A stretch of DNA of 64,000 bases from Luteitalea sp. (GCA_009377495.1 WHTZ01000032.1:1-64000), one strand, 5' to 3'; numbered from the stretch's first letter, positions 34,835 to 43,939 are shown. Program-made: numbers and translations. Notes: generated by a model not told the origin, from the letters alone.

Positions 34835-35498
34835 GAACCGGATCAACAATCACCCGCGGATCGCCGTGGCGTCCAATGGCCCGCAGCGGGGCCGCGTGTT
34901 CCTGACCTACTCGAGCATAGTGACGCCAGTCTCGGGCGTCCCTGTGGACGTGTCGTGCCCGCCGGGTGTACCCGCGGATCGACCGTGCGTGGCCCAGAAC
35001 CTCACCTCGTCTCAGGCGTTCCTGAGTTACTCCGACGATCGCGGGGCGACGTGGAGCACACCCGTTCCACTCGCGCCTCCGGTTCCACCCGAAGGCGTGA
35101 AGCGGATCTGGCCGACTGTCAGCGTTGGACCGGGTGGCATCGTCGAAGTGGTGTATTACGAAAGTCTCGAGGCGGGCATCACGCCGGATCCGAGTGATAT
35201 CGAATGCAACCAGACGCTGCAGGGGAATGTCCGTCGCGCCGGCGAAGCGGTCTCGCTCGTCGACACGTACTGGGCCCGCTCGGGCGACGGCGGCGCCACA
35301 TTCAACACGCCCGTACGGGTGAGCCAGGTGAGCACCAACTGGTGCGGTGTCGTCAGTAACATCATTCCGAACATGGGCGACTACATCTTCAGCACGAGCA
35401 TCGGCAATCGTGTGTTACCTGTGTGGGCGGACGGGCGAGATGGGGTGCCCGACACCTTCTACGCCCGCGGCCTCGGGGCGGGGAAGTCTGGTCAATGA
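34835..35498 (+). pseudogene. Sialidase/BNR-repeat protein, C-terminal fragment
   Basis: Contains Asp-box repeats: FLSYSDDRGATWSTPVPL and YWARSGDGGATFNTPVRVS, with HPRIAVASNGPQRGRVFLTY before them and a closing MGDYIFSTSIGNRVLPVWADGRDG... segment. These are blades of a secreted six-bladed propeller related to sialidases. The N-terminal half and signal peptide are missing; the homology starts near 34840, where a minus-strand fragment ends. Confidence 0.6.
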
Positions 35499-35591
35499 GG
35501 GCGCGGCGCAACTTGTGTGAGCTTGCTCACACTCTTCCGCTATCGAGCGCGATCCGGCGATCGGGATACGGCGTCGAAACAACCAGACGCC

Positions 35592-36053
35592 ATGCATGGA
35601 CAAGAGCCGACGGGGCCCTCGCGGTTCCGGTTCGGTCTGTTTGAACTCGATCTGCGGCGCGGAGAGCTCAGATCGAATGGCCGGCCGGTTCGCCTCTCGC
35701 CGCAGCCATCGAAGCTCCTGACGCTGCTGGTAAGCCGCCCGGGCGAGCTCATCCTCCAGCTTTCGCGCATGAGCGCTGAGCGCCTGGCCGTGATTGCGCG
35801 CACCTCGGCGCTAGCGTATAAGGGCTCGCGGAAAACCGTGCAGCAGATCGCGCGCGAGCTCGACGTGTCGTACGTCGTCGAGGGCCCGATCCGATCGTCG
35901 GCTGGCGGTCGTGTGCGCATCAGCGTCACGCTCGTGCACGCGGCCGACCAGAGCGCCATCTGGGCCGACGCGTGGGAGCGGGACGTGGAGGCATTGCTCC
36001 CCCTGCAACGCGACGTGGCCGCGCACGTCACGCGCGCGCTTGCCCTCCACTGA
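35592..36053 (+). pseudogene. Winged-helix regulator with internal deletion and lost C-terminus
   Basis: 153 residues. Residues 10-55 are the start of an OmpR/CadC-type winged helix (FRFGLFELDLRRGELRSNGR, LSPQPSKLLTLLVSRPGE). Then, without the recognition helix, the sequence jumps to AVIARTSALAYKGSRKTVQQ and ARELDVSYVVEGPIRSS, the TolB-like middle domain of the same regulator family, and it stops at ALALH without the usual TPR tail. An internal deletion of about 100 codons best explains it. DNA binding is probably lost. Confidence 0.6.
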
Positions 36054-36269
36054 ACATTCGATTGCCACATCTACCAGACCGACCAGGTCGAGATCTTTTC
36101 TGCCGAGGAGGAGAACGTGAACGTCAGAGCCTGCATCTTGCCGCGACCCAAGGCGCTCCGGCGTGACGGCGTCCTGATCTGAGATGACTCACACTTCCCG
36201 AGATTCGGTGCCGCGTCGACTCAGAAACGGAGGAATCTGTCAGTCGCGTGCGTTTCTCCGAGTCCTTCC

Positions 36270-37628
36270 ATGACGGACCTTGGCTTGGCTATTTCCATCG
36301 TGGTTCCAGCGTGGCGCGACGACGAGCCGCAGCTCCGCGGACTGCTGGCGGAGCTGGGCGACGCCGCGGCCGTTGAGGTCGTGGTTGCGGCACCCGCTGA
36401 TGAAATGGGCGCACACGACCGCCTGCGGGCCGCGTATCCTCGTGTTCGATTGTTTGCGCCCCGCGGCCGCGCCTCGCAGATGAACGCGGGCGCGGCGGTC
36501 ACGCGCGGCGACTGGCTGCTGTTTCTGCACGCGGACTCACGCCTGTCGCATGGGTGGCACGCCGCGATTCGCAGCGCCGCGCGCGACGAGCGTATCATCG
36601 GTGGCTCGTACCGCTTGACGCTGGATAGCGCAGACTGGCGCGCCCGATTGATCGAAACGGGCGTGCGGGCGCGCGTTCGGCTCCTCGGGCTGCCCTATGG
36701 GGATCACGCGCTGTTCGTGCGCCGCGATGTCTTCACGGCGCTGGGCGGCTACCGGGATCTGCCGCTGATGGAAGATGTCGATCTCGTCCTGCGTCTCAAG
36801 CGGCTCGGATCGTTGCTCAATCACGAGTTGCCCGTGTTGAGATCTGCGCGCAAATGGGAGCGCGACGGTTGGATGTATCGGAGCGTGCAGAATGTATCGT
36901 TCGCCACCTTGTACCTCGCCGGCGTTCCGCCGGCCGCGCTCGCGCGTCGCTATTTCCAGCGACGGCGGATCGTCGTCGCGATGATGACACGCGCGCCACG
37001 GATGAGCGGCAAGACCCGTCTCGCCGCCTATGTACCCACGGCGGAGCACTTGGCCCTCCGGACGGCCTTGTTCTATGACTCGCTGGAGGTGATCCGCTCC
37101 GTGAAGGATGTCGACCATGTCGTCCTCTGCGAGCCTGCAGAGGGCTGCGAAGAGCTCCGTGGGATCGTCGGAACCGAGACCGACGAGCTCGCGCAGCACG
37201 ACGGTGATCTCGGCCAGCGACTGCACGGCGGCTTCGCGGACCTGTTTCGCCTAGGCGCCGCGGCTGCCGTCATCGTTGGCTCGAATGTGCCGCACTTACC
37301 CGTCCGCGTTGTGATCTCGGCCAAGCGTGCGCTGGAGGAACGAGGCGAGCGGGTCGTGCTTGGACCAACCGCTGACGGTGGTTACTACCTCGTCGGGCTG
37401 AAGTCACCGCACCCGGAGTTGTTCTCGGGTATCGAGTGGGGGACGGACCAGGTGTTGCAACAGACGATGGCGCAGGCACGGCGGCGCCATCTCAAGATTC
37501 AGCTCCTTGAACCGTGGTACTGCATCCACCAGTGGCCTGATCTGATGTGCCTGGAGGACGAGAGCCCCGACGCGGCACCCTTGACGCGGGCGTGGGTACG
37601 CCAGACAGCCCGTGCGACTGGAGGATAG
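36270..37628 (+). CDS. Fused TIGR04283-TIGR04282 arsenosugar-type glycosyltransferase
   Basis: 452 residues. Residues 1-215 are a family-2 glycosyltransferase of the TIGR04283 type (ISIVVPAWRDDEPQLRGLLA, FAPRGRASQMNAGAA, LLFLHADSRL, YGDHALFVRRDVFTALGGY, LMEDVDLVLRLKRLG). Residues 225-445 are a DUF2064/TIGR04282 nucleotidyltransferase-like domain (MMTRAPRMSGKTRLA, QRLHGGFADLF, VIVGSNVPHLP, LGPTADGGYYLVGL). The two are often neighbours in arsenosugar clusters and here form one chain. With the following kinase and nucleoside hydrolase it suggests glycosylation of a dimethylarsinoyl-ribose compound. Confidence 0.75.
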   Translation: MTDLGLAISIVVPAWRDDEPQLRGLLAELGDAAAVEVVVAAPADEMGAHDRLRAAYPRVRLFAPRGRASQMNAGAAVTRGDWLLFLHADSRLSHGWHAAIRSAARDERIIGGSYRLTLDSADWRARLIETGVRARVRLLGLPYGDHALFVRRDVFTALGGYRDLPLMEDVDLVLRLKRLGSLLNHELPVLRSARKWERDGWMYRSVQNVSFATLYLAGVPPAALARRYFQRRRIVVAMMTRAPRMSGKTRLAAYVPTAEHLALRTALFYDSLEVIRSVKDVDHVVLCEPAEGCEELRGIVGTETDELAQHDGDLGQRLHGGFADLFRLGAAAAVIVGSNVPHLPVRVVISAKRALEERGERVVLGPTADGGYYLVGLKSPHPELFSGIEWGTDQVLQQTMAQARRRHLKIQLLEPWYCIHQWPDLMCLEDESPDAAPLTRAWVRQTARATGG

Positions 37629-37756
37629 CGCGTCCGGGTATCGCCAACTGAACCGCGGAAACCCGTAACGCTGGCAGCGGTTTCGAGACAGAGGGTGGGA
37701 GGCGGTCCCTGTGTGAGCCAGAGGACGAGGCCGCCGGAGAGGGCGTGCGCGCAGGT

Positions 37757-38785
37757 ATGTCAAGAGTCGCATCAGACGTGCCATTTCGGCTCCAGCCCCT
37801 CGATGACTTATCGAGGTGGCTTCAGGCGGTCGGGTGGCTGGAGCCGGGCGAAGGGTTGCTCGACGTGGGACCGGCCGGCGCGGGCAACATGAATTGCACA
37901 CTGCGGCTCCAGACTACTCGTCGCACGTTCATTCTCAAGCACGGGCGCCCCTGGGTGGAGAAGTATCCGCACATTCCGGCGCCGGTCGAGCGCACGCTCG
38001 CGGAAGCGATCTTCTACCAAGCTGTAAGAGACGTGGCCGAGGTCGCGAGTCGTATGCCTCGTCTCCTCGGGTACGACCGAGCGGCCAACGTGCTCATGCT
38101 GGAGGATTGCGGCGCAGGCGGTGACTTCACGCACCTCTATGGGGGAGGCATGCTCGATCCGCATACCGTCGACGAGCTCGTCGACTATCTCTGTGCGCTG
38201 CATGACATCGAGCTGTCATATGGCTTGCGCGTGAGTCTGCGCAACGACGCCATGCGCCGCTTGAACCACGAGCACATCTTCCGTCTGCCGCTCGACCCGA
38301 ACAACGGTCTGGACCTCGACGCGATCACCGAAGGGCTTCCCGTCGTCGCACGACGCTTGGCAAGGGATCGCCAGTACGTGGCCGCGGTCACTGAGGTCGG
38401 ACGCATGTACGTGGAGGATGAAGGTCCCGTGCTCATCCACGGCGACTTTTTCCCGGGTAGCTGGCTGGTGACCTCTGCTGGGCCGCGCATTATTGACCCG
38501 GAATTTGCCTTCATCGGCTCGGCGGAGTTCGACCTCGGGGTGATGATTGCTCACGTGCTGCTCGCTGGGCAGGCAACCGGCGTGGGTGCCCGTATCATCG
38601 ACCGCTATCAACGGAAGGCGTCGCTCGATTCGGGACTGCTTTCTGCGTTCGCTGGCGTGGAGATCATGCGTCGCCTCATCGGCGTGGCGCAGTTGCCACT
38701 CGCGAAGGATCTCCACCGCAAGACGACGCTCCTCGAGCTGTCCCGCGATCTCGTGTGCGGCAGCATCCGCGCGGATCACCTATGA
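37757..38785 (+). CDS. Methylthioribose-kinase-like phosphotransferase
   Basis: 342 residues. APH-type kinase with an ATP lysine in TFILKHGRPWVEKYPHIPAP, a sequence close to the methylthioribose kinase pattern, the catalytic loop VLIHGDFFPGSWLVTSAGPR and the metal site IIDPEFAFIGSAEFDLG. Methylthioribose kinase phosphorylates a 5-substituted ribose at C1. In an arsenosugar context the analogous substrate would be 5-deoxy-5-dimethylarsinoylribose; this is inference. The stop overlaps the next start. Ribosome site weak. Confidence 0.65.
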   Translation: MSRVASDVPFRLQPLDDLSRWLQAVGWLEPGEGLLDVGPAGAGNMNCTLRLQTTRRTFILKHGRPWVEKYPHIPAPVERTLAEAIFYQAVRDVAEVASRMPRLLGYDRAANVLMLEDCGAGGDFTHLYGGGMLDPHTVDELVDYLCALHDIELSYGLRVSLRNDAMRRLNHEHIFRLPLDPNNGLDLDAITEGLPVVARRLARDRQYVAAVTEVGRMYVEDEGPVLIHGDFFPGSWLVTSAGPRIIDPEFAFIGSAEFDLGVMIAHVLLAGQATGVGARIIDRYQRKASLDSGLLSAFAGVEIMRRLIGVAQLPLAKDLHRKTTLLELSRDLVCGSIRADHL

Positions 38786-39849
38786 CCTCGCACGTTCGTC
38801 TCGGCACGATGGTTGCCGCTCTCGCTGGAAGCGTGTGCGTCGGTGCAGGCGAGCTCGACCGCGCCCACGGGGGTTCCATCCGCGCGGCGCAAGGGGCGCG
38901 AGCTGCCACACCCATCCGCGTGTGGATCGACACCGATCCCGCCGTCGGCATCCCGGAGCGAGACGTTGACGATGGCCTGGCGCTGATCCAGGCGTTTCAT
39001 TCACCGGAGCTGGTCATCCGCGGCGTCTCGGTGGTGTTTGGGAACGCGCCACTGGCCGATGCGTTTCCGATTGGTCAGCGCGTGGTCGAGCGGTTCGGTC
39101 CGAGAGGCCTGCAGGTGTATCGAGGCGGCCGTGGACCCGAAGACTTGGGTCGAACGACGCCTGCGAGCGAGGCGCTGGCGGCGGCGCTCCGCCGCGAGCC
39201 GCTGACGATCCTCGCGATCGGCCCGCTCACCAATATGGCGACGATCCTGATGGACGAGCCGGCCCTGGCCGAGCGCATCAGGGCGGTCGTCGCTGTGGCT
39301 GGTCGCCGACCGGGCCAGCGCTTCACGACAGGCACCTCCAACCCGCGTGGCCACCGCGACTTCAATTTCGAGCAGGACCCGGACGCGTTTCGTGTGCTGC
39401 TCGACCGAGACATCCCGCTGGTGTTAGCGCCGTTCGAGCTGTCATCGAAGGTCTGGCTCACCGACACGGATGTGCAGCGCCTGGCAGAGGGGAGCCAAGC
39501 CGCTCGGTGGTTGGCGGCCCCGGCACGCGCATGGTCGCAAACATGGCGCGACGTGTTCGACGTCGACGGGTTCAATCCGTTTGACACGCTCGCCGTGGGG
39601 TACCTGACGCATCCAGATCTGCTGACCTGCGAGACGTTGCCCATTGCGATCGAGACAGGGCCGGATGACGTAACTGAACCTCGCGTCCAGGGCACGACAG
39701 CCCGGGAGAAGCCGTATCTGATCGTCTCCGCGAGCCTCTCCGCGGCAGGCCGCCGAGCGACATACTGCTTCGACGTCAAGCCGGCGTTCCGCGAGGTACT
39801 GCTCCAGCGCCTTGGGGCAGCACGAGCCATAGACGCGAGTCGCCGGTGA
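38782..39849 (+). CDS. Nucleoside hydrolase, exported or membrane-anchored
   Basis: 355 residues from ATG 38782, overlapping the kinase stop. A hydrophobic N-terminus (LGTMVAALAGSVCVGAG) is followed by the inosine-uridine nucleoside hydrolase fold: VWIDTDPAVGIPERDVDDGL holds the calcium-binding Asp cluster, LTILAIGPLTNMATIL the conserved GPLTN segment, and FNFEQDPDAFRVLL the substrate-site Asn and Asp region. It would split a nucleoside into base and ribose. Next to an MTR-kinase-like gene this mimics methylthioadenosine salvage. Confidence 0.8.
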   Translation: MTSHVRLGTMVAALAGSVCVGAGELDRAHGGSIRAAQGARAATPIRVWIDTDPAVGIPERDVDDGLALIQAFHSPELVIRGVSVVFGNAPLADAFPIGQRVVERFGPRGLQVYRGGRGPEDLGRTTPASEALAAALRREPLTILAIGPLTNMATILMDEPALAERIRAVVAVAGRRPGQRFTTGTSNPRGHRDFNFEQDPDAFRVLLDRDIPLVLAPFELSSKVWLTDTDVQRLAEGSQAARWLAAPARAWSQTWRDVFDVDGFNPFDTLAVGYLTHPDLLTCETLPIAIETGPDDVTEPRVQGTTAREKPYLIVSASLSAAGRRATYCFDVKPAFREVLLQRLGAARAIDASRR

Positions 39850-39885
39850 GTACGCGCACGCACGCTGCGCTACGGGAGGAACCCC

Positions 39886-40404
39886 ATGGCATTCATCACG
39901 ATCACCCCACCAGAGCAGAGCGAAGGAGACCTGGCCGATGTCTATCGCCGTGTCGCCGCATCGCGCGGGGGCGTTGCGGCCGTACACCAGGTGCAATCAT
40001 TGAACCCACGCGTGCTGAGTGCGCACCTGGACCTCTATCACGCGATCATGTTTCAGCCATCGCCCCTCAGTCGAGCGCAACGAGAGGCCATCGGCGTCGC
40101 GGTCTCACGAGCGAATGGCTGTGCCTATTGCGTCGCGCACCACGGCGAGACCTACGCGCGTCTCGGCTCGCCGCCCGTGGAGCCGAGACTGCTCCTCTGG
40201 GCGAAGCGTCTCGCTCGCGAACCGGAACGCGCCAGCGCGGCAGACATCGATGAGCTCAGGACGCTCGGGCTCGAGGACCGGGCGATTCTCGATGCGATTC
40301 AGACCGTGGCCTATTTCTCGTACGTGAACCATTTGGTCCTCGCGACCGGCCTGCACCTCGAAGAGGACTTCGAGGCGACGTGCCGGCCGGAGCTCGACGA
40401 GTGA
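39886..40404 (+). CDS. AhpD/carboxymuconolactone-decarboxylase-like peroxidase-related protein
   Basis: 172 residues. FITITPPEQSEGDLADVYRR at the start and LSRAQREAIGVAVSRANGCAYCVAHH further on: the CxxC...H motif of AhpD-like alkylhydroperoxidases, peroxide-reducing enzymes. GGAGGAAC precedes the ATG. The stop overlaps the next gene's GTG start by four bases, so it is in the same operon as the nucleoside hydrolase (36 bases upstream). Confidence 0.8.
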   Translation: MAFITITPPEQSEGDLADVYRRVAASRGGVAAVHQVQSLNPRVLSAHLDLYHAIMFQPSPLSRAQREAIGVAVSRANGCAYCVAHHGETYARLGSPPVEPRLLLWAKRLAREPERASAADIDELRTLGLEDRAILDAIQTVAYFSYVNHLVLATGLHLEEDFEATCRPELDE

Positions 40405-41660
40405 CCGCAGACGGCGCACGGGGATTCCAGGCCTCGGGCGCTGGTGCGGGCGAGCGAGTCGACCTCGTCCTGCTCGGTGCTGGCGCGCTCATCGTGTGTG
40501 CGTTTGGTGCCATGGCGTGGCTCCACGCGAGACCGGGCGAGCCCGCCTTCATGGCCGCCCTTGCTCTTGCCAGCGTCGGCTATGTGATCGCGCTCGCACG
40601 GCTCGCGCGCAGGCCATCAGTCTCACGCCGCACGCTCTTCCTCTGCCTCGTGCTGGCCTTCGCCGGGCGCGCGGCTCTCCTTACGCTGCCGGATGACCAG
40701 GGCGGGGATGCGCGCCGATACGTGTGGGATGCGCGCGTCCAGCGTGCGGGTCTGAGCCCCTACTATGCTCGACCAAACGACCCGACGCTCAGTGGGCTGC
40801 ATACGGACCTGACTCGCGGCGTCCATGCGCCGTGGCTTCCCACCATCTATCCGCCCGTGGCGCAACTCTATTTCCGCGTGGTCGCGTCGGTGGACGAGTC
40901 GATTCGCGCCTTTCGGGTCGCGGCGGTCTTCCTGGAGCAATGGGGCCGTGAGGGCGACGGCCCGGGCGAGTTCAGGAATCCTGTCGGCATCGCCATTGGT
41001 CGAGACGGCGCCGTGTATGTCTCAGACTACGAGCAGGATCGCATCCAGACGTTCACGGCGACGGGCACATTTCTCCGCGCATTCGGTCGCTCCGGATCGG
41101 AGCGAGGGGAGTTTCGCGCACAGGCCGACGTGACGGTCGACAACGCGGGTTCGGTGTATGTCGCCGACTTCTATAACCATCGTGTTCAGAAATGGCGCCA
41201 GAACAGGTCCGTTGAGCGCGTGATCGGACACGCCGGCCGGCTTGGCTCTGGCGCGCTCCACTACCCGGCCGGCGTCACGCTGACAGCAGACGGAGAGCTC
41301 CTCGTGGCCGACGCCTACAATTACCAGCTCCAGTGGTTCACGCCTGACGGGCAATTCCTTCGGCGCGTCGGGTATCACGTGTTCTGGATCTGGCCCAGGC
41401 CTGTGTCGTCACGCTCGGGCTTCTTCGTGCCGACCGATACCGCCGTCGGTCCAGACGGGATCATCCATGTCGCTGACAGCGGGAATCACCGTGTCGTGAT
41501 GCTGTCCCGGAACGGCGAGTATCTTACCGAGTGGCGCATACCTGAGCCCGATCCGAATGTCTTCTCACCGGAACACATTGCCGCATCGCCGGACGGTACG
41601 ATTGTCTATGCGACCGATCTCGCTAAGAGCCGCGTGCTGGTCCTCCGGGTGGGCACGTAG
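40401..41660 (+). CDS. Membrane glycosyltransferase N-terminus fused to NHL-repeat domain
   Basis: 419 residues. Residues 15-175 look like a GT-C type membrane mannosyltransferase: helices LVLLGAGALIVCAFGAMAWL and TLFLCLVLAFAGRAALL, then DARRYVWDARVQRAGLSPYY and PWLPTIYPPVAQLYFRVV. At about residue 176 (40929) it changes to EQWGREGDGPGEFRNPVGIA and NHL beta-propeller repeats (GAVYVSDYEQDRIQTFTATG, GSVYVADFYNHRVQKW, GELLVADAYNYQLQWF, GIIHVADSGNHRVVML). The seam has no linker, and the membrane enzyme loses most helices, so this looks like a deletion joining two genes. It may still be translated. Confidence 0.6.
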   Translation: MTADGARGFQASGAGAGERVDLVLLGAGALIVCAFGAMAWLHARPGEPAFMAALALASVGYVIALARLARRPSVSRRTLFLCLVLAFAGRAALLTLPDDQGGDARRYVWDARVQRAGLSPYYARPNDPTLSGLHTDLTRGVHAPWLPTIYPPVAQLYFRVVASVDESIRAFRVAAVFLEQWGREGDGPGEFRNPVGIAIGRDGAVYVSDYEQDRIQTFTATGTFLRAFGRSGSERGEFRAQADVTVDNAGSVYVADFYNHRVQKWRQNRSVERVIGHAGRLGSGALHYPAGVTLTADGELLVADAYNYQLQWFTPDGQFLRRVGYHVFWIWPRPVSSRSGFFVPTDTAVGPDGIIHVADSGNHRVVMLSRNGEYLTEWRIPEPDPNVFSPEHIAASPDGTIVYATDLAKSRVLVLRVGT

Positions 41661-41699
41661 CGCAGGATTGCCGTACGACGGGTCGAGGCATCAGCGTGC

Positions 41700-42101
41700 C
41701 TACGCACGGTCAATCGTCCATCGCGTGTCCAGATCGCGCAGCAGATACAGCGCGAAGCACCCCGCCAGCATGGGCCAGGCGGCAAAGAACAGCAGGTTGT
41801 TGAACGGGTCGAGATACTGGCGATACGAGGAGAGCGTCGAGACCGCGTGAAGGGCGAAGACCAGTCCGTAGGAGAGGCGCTTCCGATAGCCCAGGACAAA
41901 GGCGAGCACGATCAGCAGCTCCACCCCGCCGACCACGAGGAGCGTGCCGCGACCCAGGCCACCCAGACCGTAGAACCCCTGGAAGACACCCGCCGCGTGC
42001 TCGACATTCAGGAACTTGTCGATCGTCCAGACGAGCATCACCACGAACACCCCAAGGCGCAGGGCAAGCAATGCGGTTGCGATCCGGTCGCGGATGTCCA
42101 T
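41700..42101 (-). CDS. DoxX-like small membrane protein
   Basis: 133 residues; ATG 42101 follows GGAGCG. Four membrane helices: TALLALRLGVFVVMLVWTID, GTLLVVGGVELLIVLAFVLG, LSYGLVFALHAVSTLSSY and NLLFFAAWPMLAGCFALYLL. The layout with a TIDKFLNVEHAAGVFQGFYG segment is that of DoxX/DUF417-like proteins, whose role is mostly unknown. It converges with the NHL fusion gene. Confidence 0.6.
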   Translation of the reverse strand: MDIRDRIATALLALRLGVFVVMLVWTIDKFLNVEHAAGVFQGFYGLGGLGRGTLLVVGGVELLIVLAFVLGYRKRLSYGLVFALHAVSTLSSYRQYLDPFNNLLFFAAWPMLAGCFALYLLRDLDTRWTIDRA

Positions 42102-42375
42102 TTGAGCGCTCCTCACGACAGCAGGCCAACCATCATTAGTCTGAGTCCCCGCAAGCGTTACAGCCGTGCAAAGGGACGGGGCTGAGGGGCCCTTTTTCTG
42201 AGCTGACGACGGCGAAGAGAGGCCTGTCACAGCCTGTTCCCCTGTGGCACCTGACGTTTAGGCGGTAGTTCTTCAAACGTGTTGTCGCGTAACGCTGTGG
42301 CGCTGGGCGGGACTACTCAGAGGATACCGTGCGGCAGGGCAGCGATCGTGGCCCGCGCGGTGCGCGTCAACCCTC

Positions 42376-42576
42376 CTATCCGGCACGCCGCTTGGCGAGA
42401 AGTTCCCGAACCTGCGGAACGAGATCGACGGGGATCTCCATCGCGGTGTGCGTCGTCGATTCGTAGGCCACGTCGTCCTCCGCCGTGGCCTCTTCGTCTG
42501 ACTGCGCCTCGTAGTGTTCGAGCACGCGGCGCACGCGCTCTCCGTTCCAACCCTTGGGAAACCTCGTCTGTTTCAT
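42376..42576 (-). CDS. Antitoxin-like protein (CopG/BrnA-like)
   Basis: 66 residues: MKQTRFPKGWNGERVRRVLE, an acidic middle (EATAEDDVAYES) and IPVDLVPQVRELLAKRRAG, which fits a small ribbon-helix-helix-like antitoxin. Its start overlaps the end of the upstream toxin-like gene by four bases, and both are transcribed leftward. Toxin-first order as in BrnT-BrnA. Family assignment tentative. Confidence 0.5.
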   Translation of the reverse strand: MKQTRFPKGWNGERVRRVLEHYEAQSDEEATAEDDVAYESTTHTAMEIPVDLVPQVRELLAKRRAG

Positions 42577-42854
42577 TTCTTCCTCCGGCGTCGCCGGCGG
42601 AGCGCCTTCAGGGCCTTGGGACCAATGTCGTACGCGGTGATAACGAACGCCGACGCCGGTTCTGGATCGGGTGCGTAAATCACCCGCAGGTACCGGCCCG
42701 CTTCGGTCTGGCCCAAGGCAACTCGTGAACCTTCGCGTCCAACGCGATCCTCAACCGGCCTGTCGAGAACTTGTTCGACCTCGCTCTCCTGTACGTTGTG
42801 CCTGTAGATGTGCGGCTGGCCCGTTGCGGGATCGATGTAGTAGCGAAGCCGCAC
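42573..42854 (-). CDS. BrnT/DUF4258-like toxin
   Basis: 93 residues: LRYYIDPATGQPHIYRHNVQ, EVEQVLDRPVEDRVG and LRVIYAPDPEPASAFVITAY with a very basic tail. The histidine-valine start and the late tyrosine match the small RelE-like fold of BrnT/DUF4258 toxins, which cleave mRNA. With the overlapping antitoxin gene it forms a module at the left edge of the first mer locus. Confidence 0.5.
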   Translation of the reverse strand: MRLRYYIDPATGQPHIYRHNVQESEVEQVLDRPVEDRVGREGSRVALGQTEAGRYLRVIYAPDPEPASAFVITAYDIGPKALKALRRRRRRKK

Positions 42855-43217
42855 ACATTCGATTCTACGACACTCTGATCAATCCGGTTCGCCCGAGGTT
42901 CGCCCGGGGTTCGCCGGGGGTTCGCCCGAAGCGGCGCAGAAGCCGGATACTCCGCACGTGGCCTTCGTGCGAGCCACCATCGTAGACTTCCGGCAATTCA
43001 AGTTCCTTCACTTTCGGATGGGACGTCCAGAGAACAGCTTCATCGTTGATGCCTGAAACTACACTGGGTCGATCGAGGAGGCGGCCCAAGGCGTTCTACA
43101 CCGTGCGTATCGCTCTTCACAACAGCGCGACATTTTTTTCTCTTGACTCTGGAGTCGACTCCAAAACGTATCCTGATTGGCGAGGAATGTCGAGGTCGGG
43201 AGACGTGGAGACCCCCG
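42855..43217. other. Gap holding the mer promoter
   Basis: 363 bases between a leftward toxin-like gene and merT. It contains an odd triple GGTTCGCCCGGGGTTCG-like stretch at 42888-42930 (three GGTTCGCC units) and the MerR-type promoter at 43143. No merR is present, although one is expected here. Confidence 0.6.
43143..43174 (+). promoter_or_regulatory. MerR-type promoter of merTPF-A
   Basis: TTGACT (43143-43148), spacer of about 20 bases with the perfect palindrome GGAGTCGACTCC (43151-43162), then TATCCT (43169-43174). Spacing and central dyad identify a MerR-family activated promoter of the CTGGAG class. Confidence 0.75.
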
Positions 43218-43544
43218 ATGAAGACGGTGGTGGCAACTGTCGTGACGGCTATTGCGGCATCGGCTTGCTGCATTGGACCCGTCCTGCTCTCCCTCGTCGG
43301 TGCGGGGGCACTAGGCGCCGCAGCCACCCGTCTCGAGCCGTGGCGTCCGGTGTTGCTCGGATTGACGGCGGTGTTACTTGGAGCCGCCTTCGTGGTGACG
43401 TATCGGCGGTCAGGTGAGGCCTGTGCGGCGGACGGTACATGCACCCCAGCTGCGACCCGCCGCGTCAAGATCCTGCTCTGGGTGATCACGATCCTCGTGA
43501 TCGCGGTGGCCGCGTTTCCCTACTACGTTGGCTGGTTCGTCTAA
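43218..43544 (+). CDS. merT: Mercuric ion transport protein MerT
   Basis: 108 residues from ATG 43218. Three helices: the first holds TAIAASACCIGPVLLSLVGAG with the paired cysteines that take Hg(II) from MerP; a second GLTAVLLGAAFVVTY; then a cytosolic loop with GEACAADGTC (second cysteine pair handing Hg(II) inward) and a final helix ending FPYYVGWFV. It brings Hg(II) into the cytosol for reduction by MerA. Intact, first gene of the operon. Confidence 0.9.
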   Translation: MKTVVATVVTAIAASACCIGPVLLSLVGAGALGAAATRLEPWRPVLLGLTAVLLGAAFVVTYRRSGEACAADGTCTPAATRRVKILLWVITILVIAVAAFPYYVGWFV

Positions 43545-43561
43545 CGGTTGAGGAGGGTTTC

Positions 43562-43939
43562 ATGCGTATGACACTCGGGATCATCGCAACGGCCGGTGTC
43601 GCTCTCGGATTGGGCCTGTGGGCCCTGAGCCCGAAGGCCGACAGCACCGAGCCGACGCAGGGCCAAGCTCAGTCGCAGGCGCGGTCGCAGGCCGACGAGG
43701 TGAGCGTCCTCACGGTCGAAGGGATGACGTGCGGCGGCTGCGCGGCCGCCGTGAAGATGGCGGCGACCGGCGTCGACGGTGTGAAAGACGCGACGGTGAG
43801 CTTCGAAGAGGGTAGGGCGGAGGTGACCTACGACGCGTCGAAGACGACACCTGAGGTCATCGCACAGGTGGTGTCGGAGAAGTCAGGGTTCAAGGCGACC
43901 GTCGCCACGAAGCCACCTCTTGAGTTGACCTCGCAATGA
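43562..43939 (+). CDS. merP: Periplasmic mercury-binding protein MerP
   Basis: 125 residues with a signal or anchor segment (GIIATAGVALGLGLWAL) and a spacer rich in Gln and Ser, then one HMA domain with VEGMTCGGCAAAVK (both cysteines present) and VDGVKDATVSFEEGRAEVTY. It binds Hg(II) outside the inner membrane and hands it to MerT, 17 bases upstream. Intact, unlike the copy at 63578. Confidence 0.9.
   Translation: MRMTLGIIATAGVALGLGLWALSPKADSTEPTQGQAQSQARSQADEVSVLTVEGMTCGGCAAAVKMAATGVDGVKDATVSFEEGRAEVTYDASKTTPEVIAQVVSEKSGFKATVATKPPLELTSQ

Noticed and set aside
42160..42200. Terminator ending in CCCTTTTT near 42190
   Set aside because: Only a weak 6-bp stem with a large loop, and no transcript clearly ends there.
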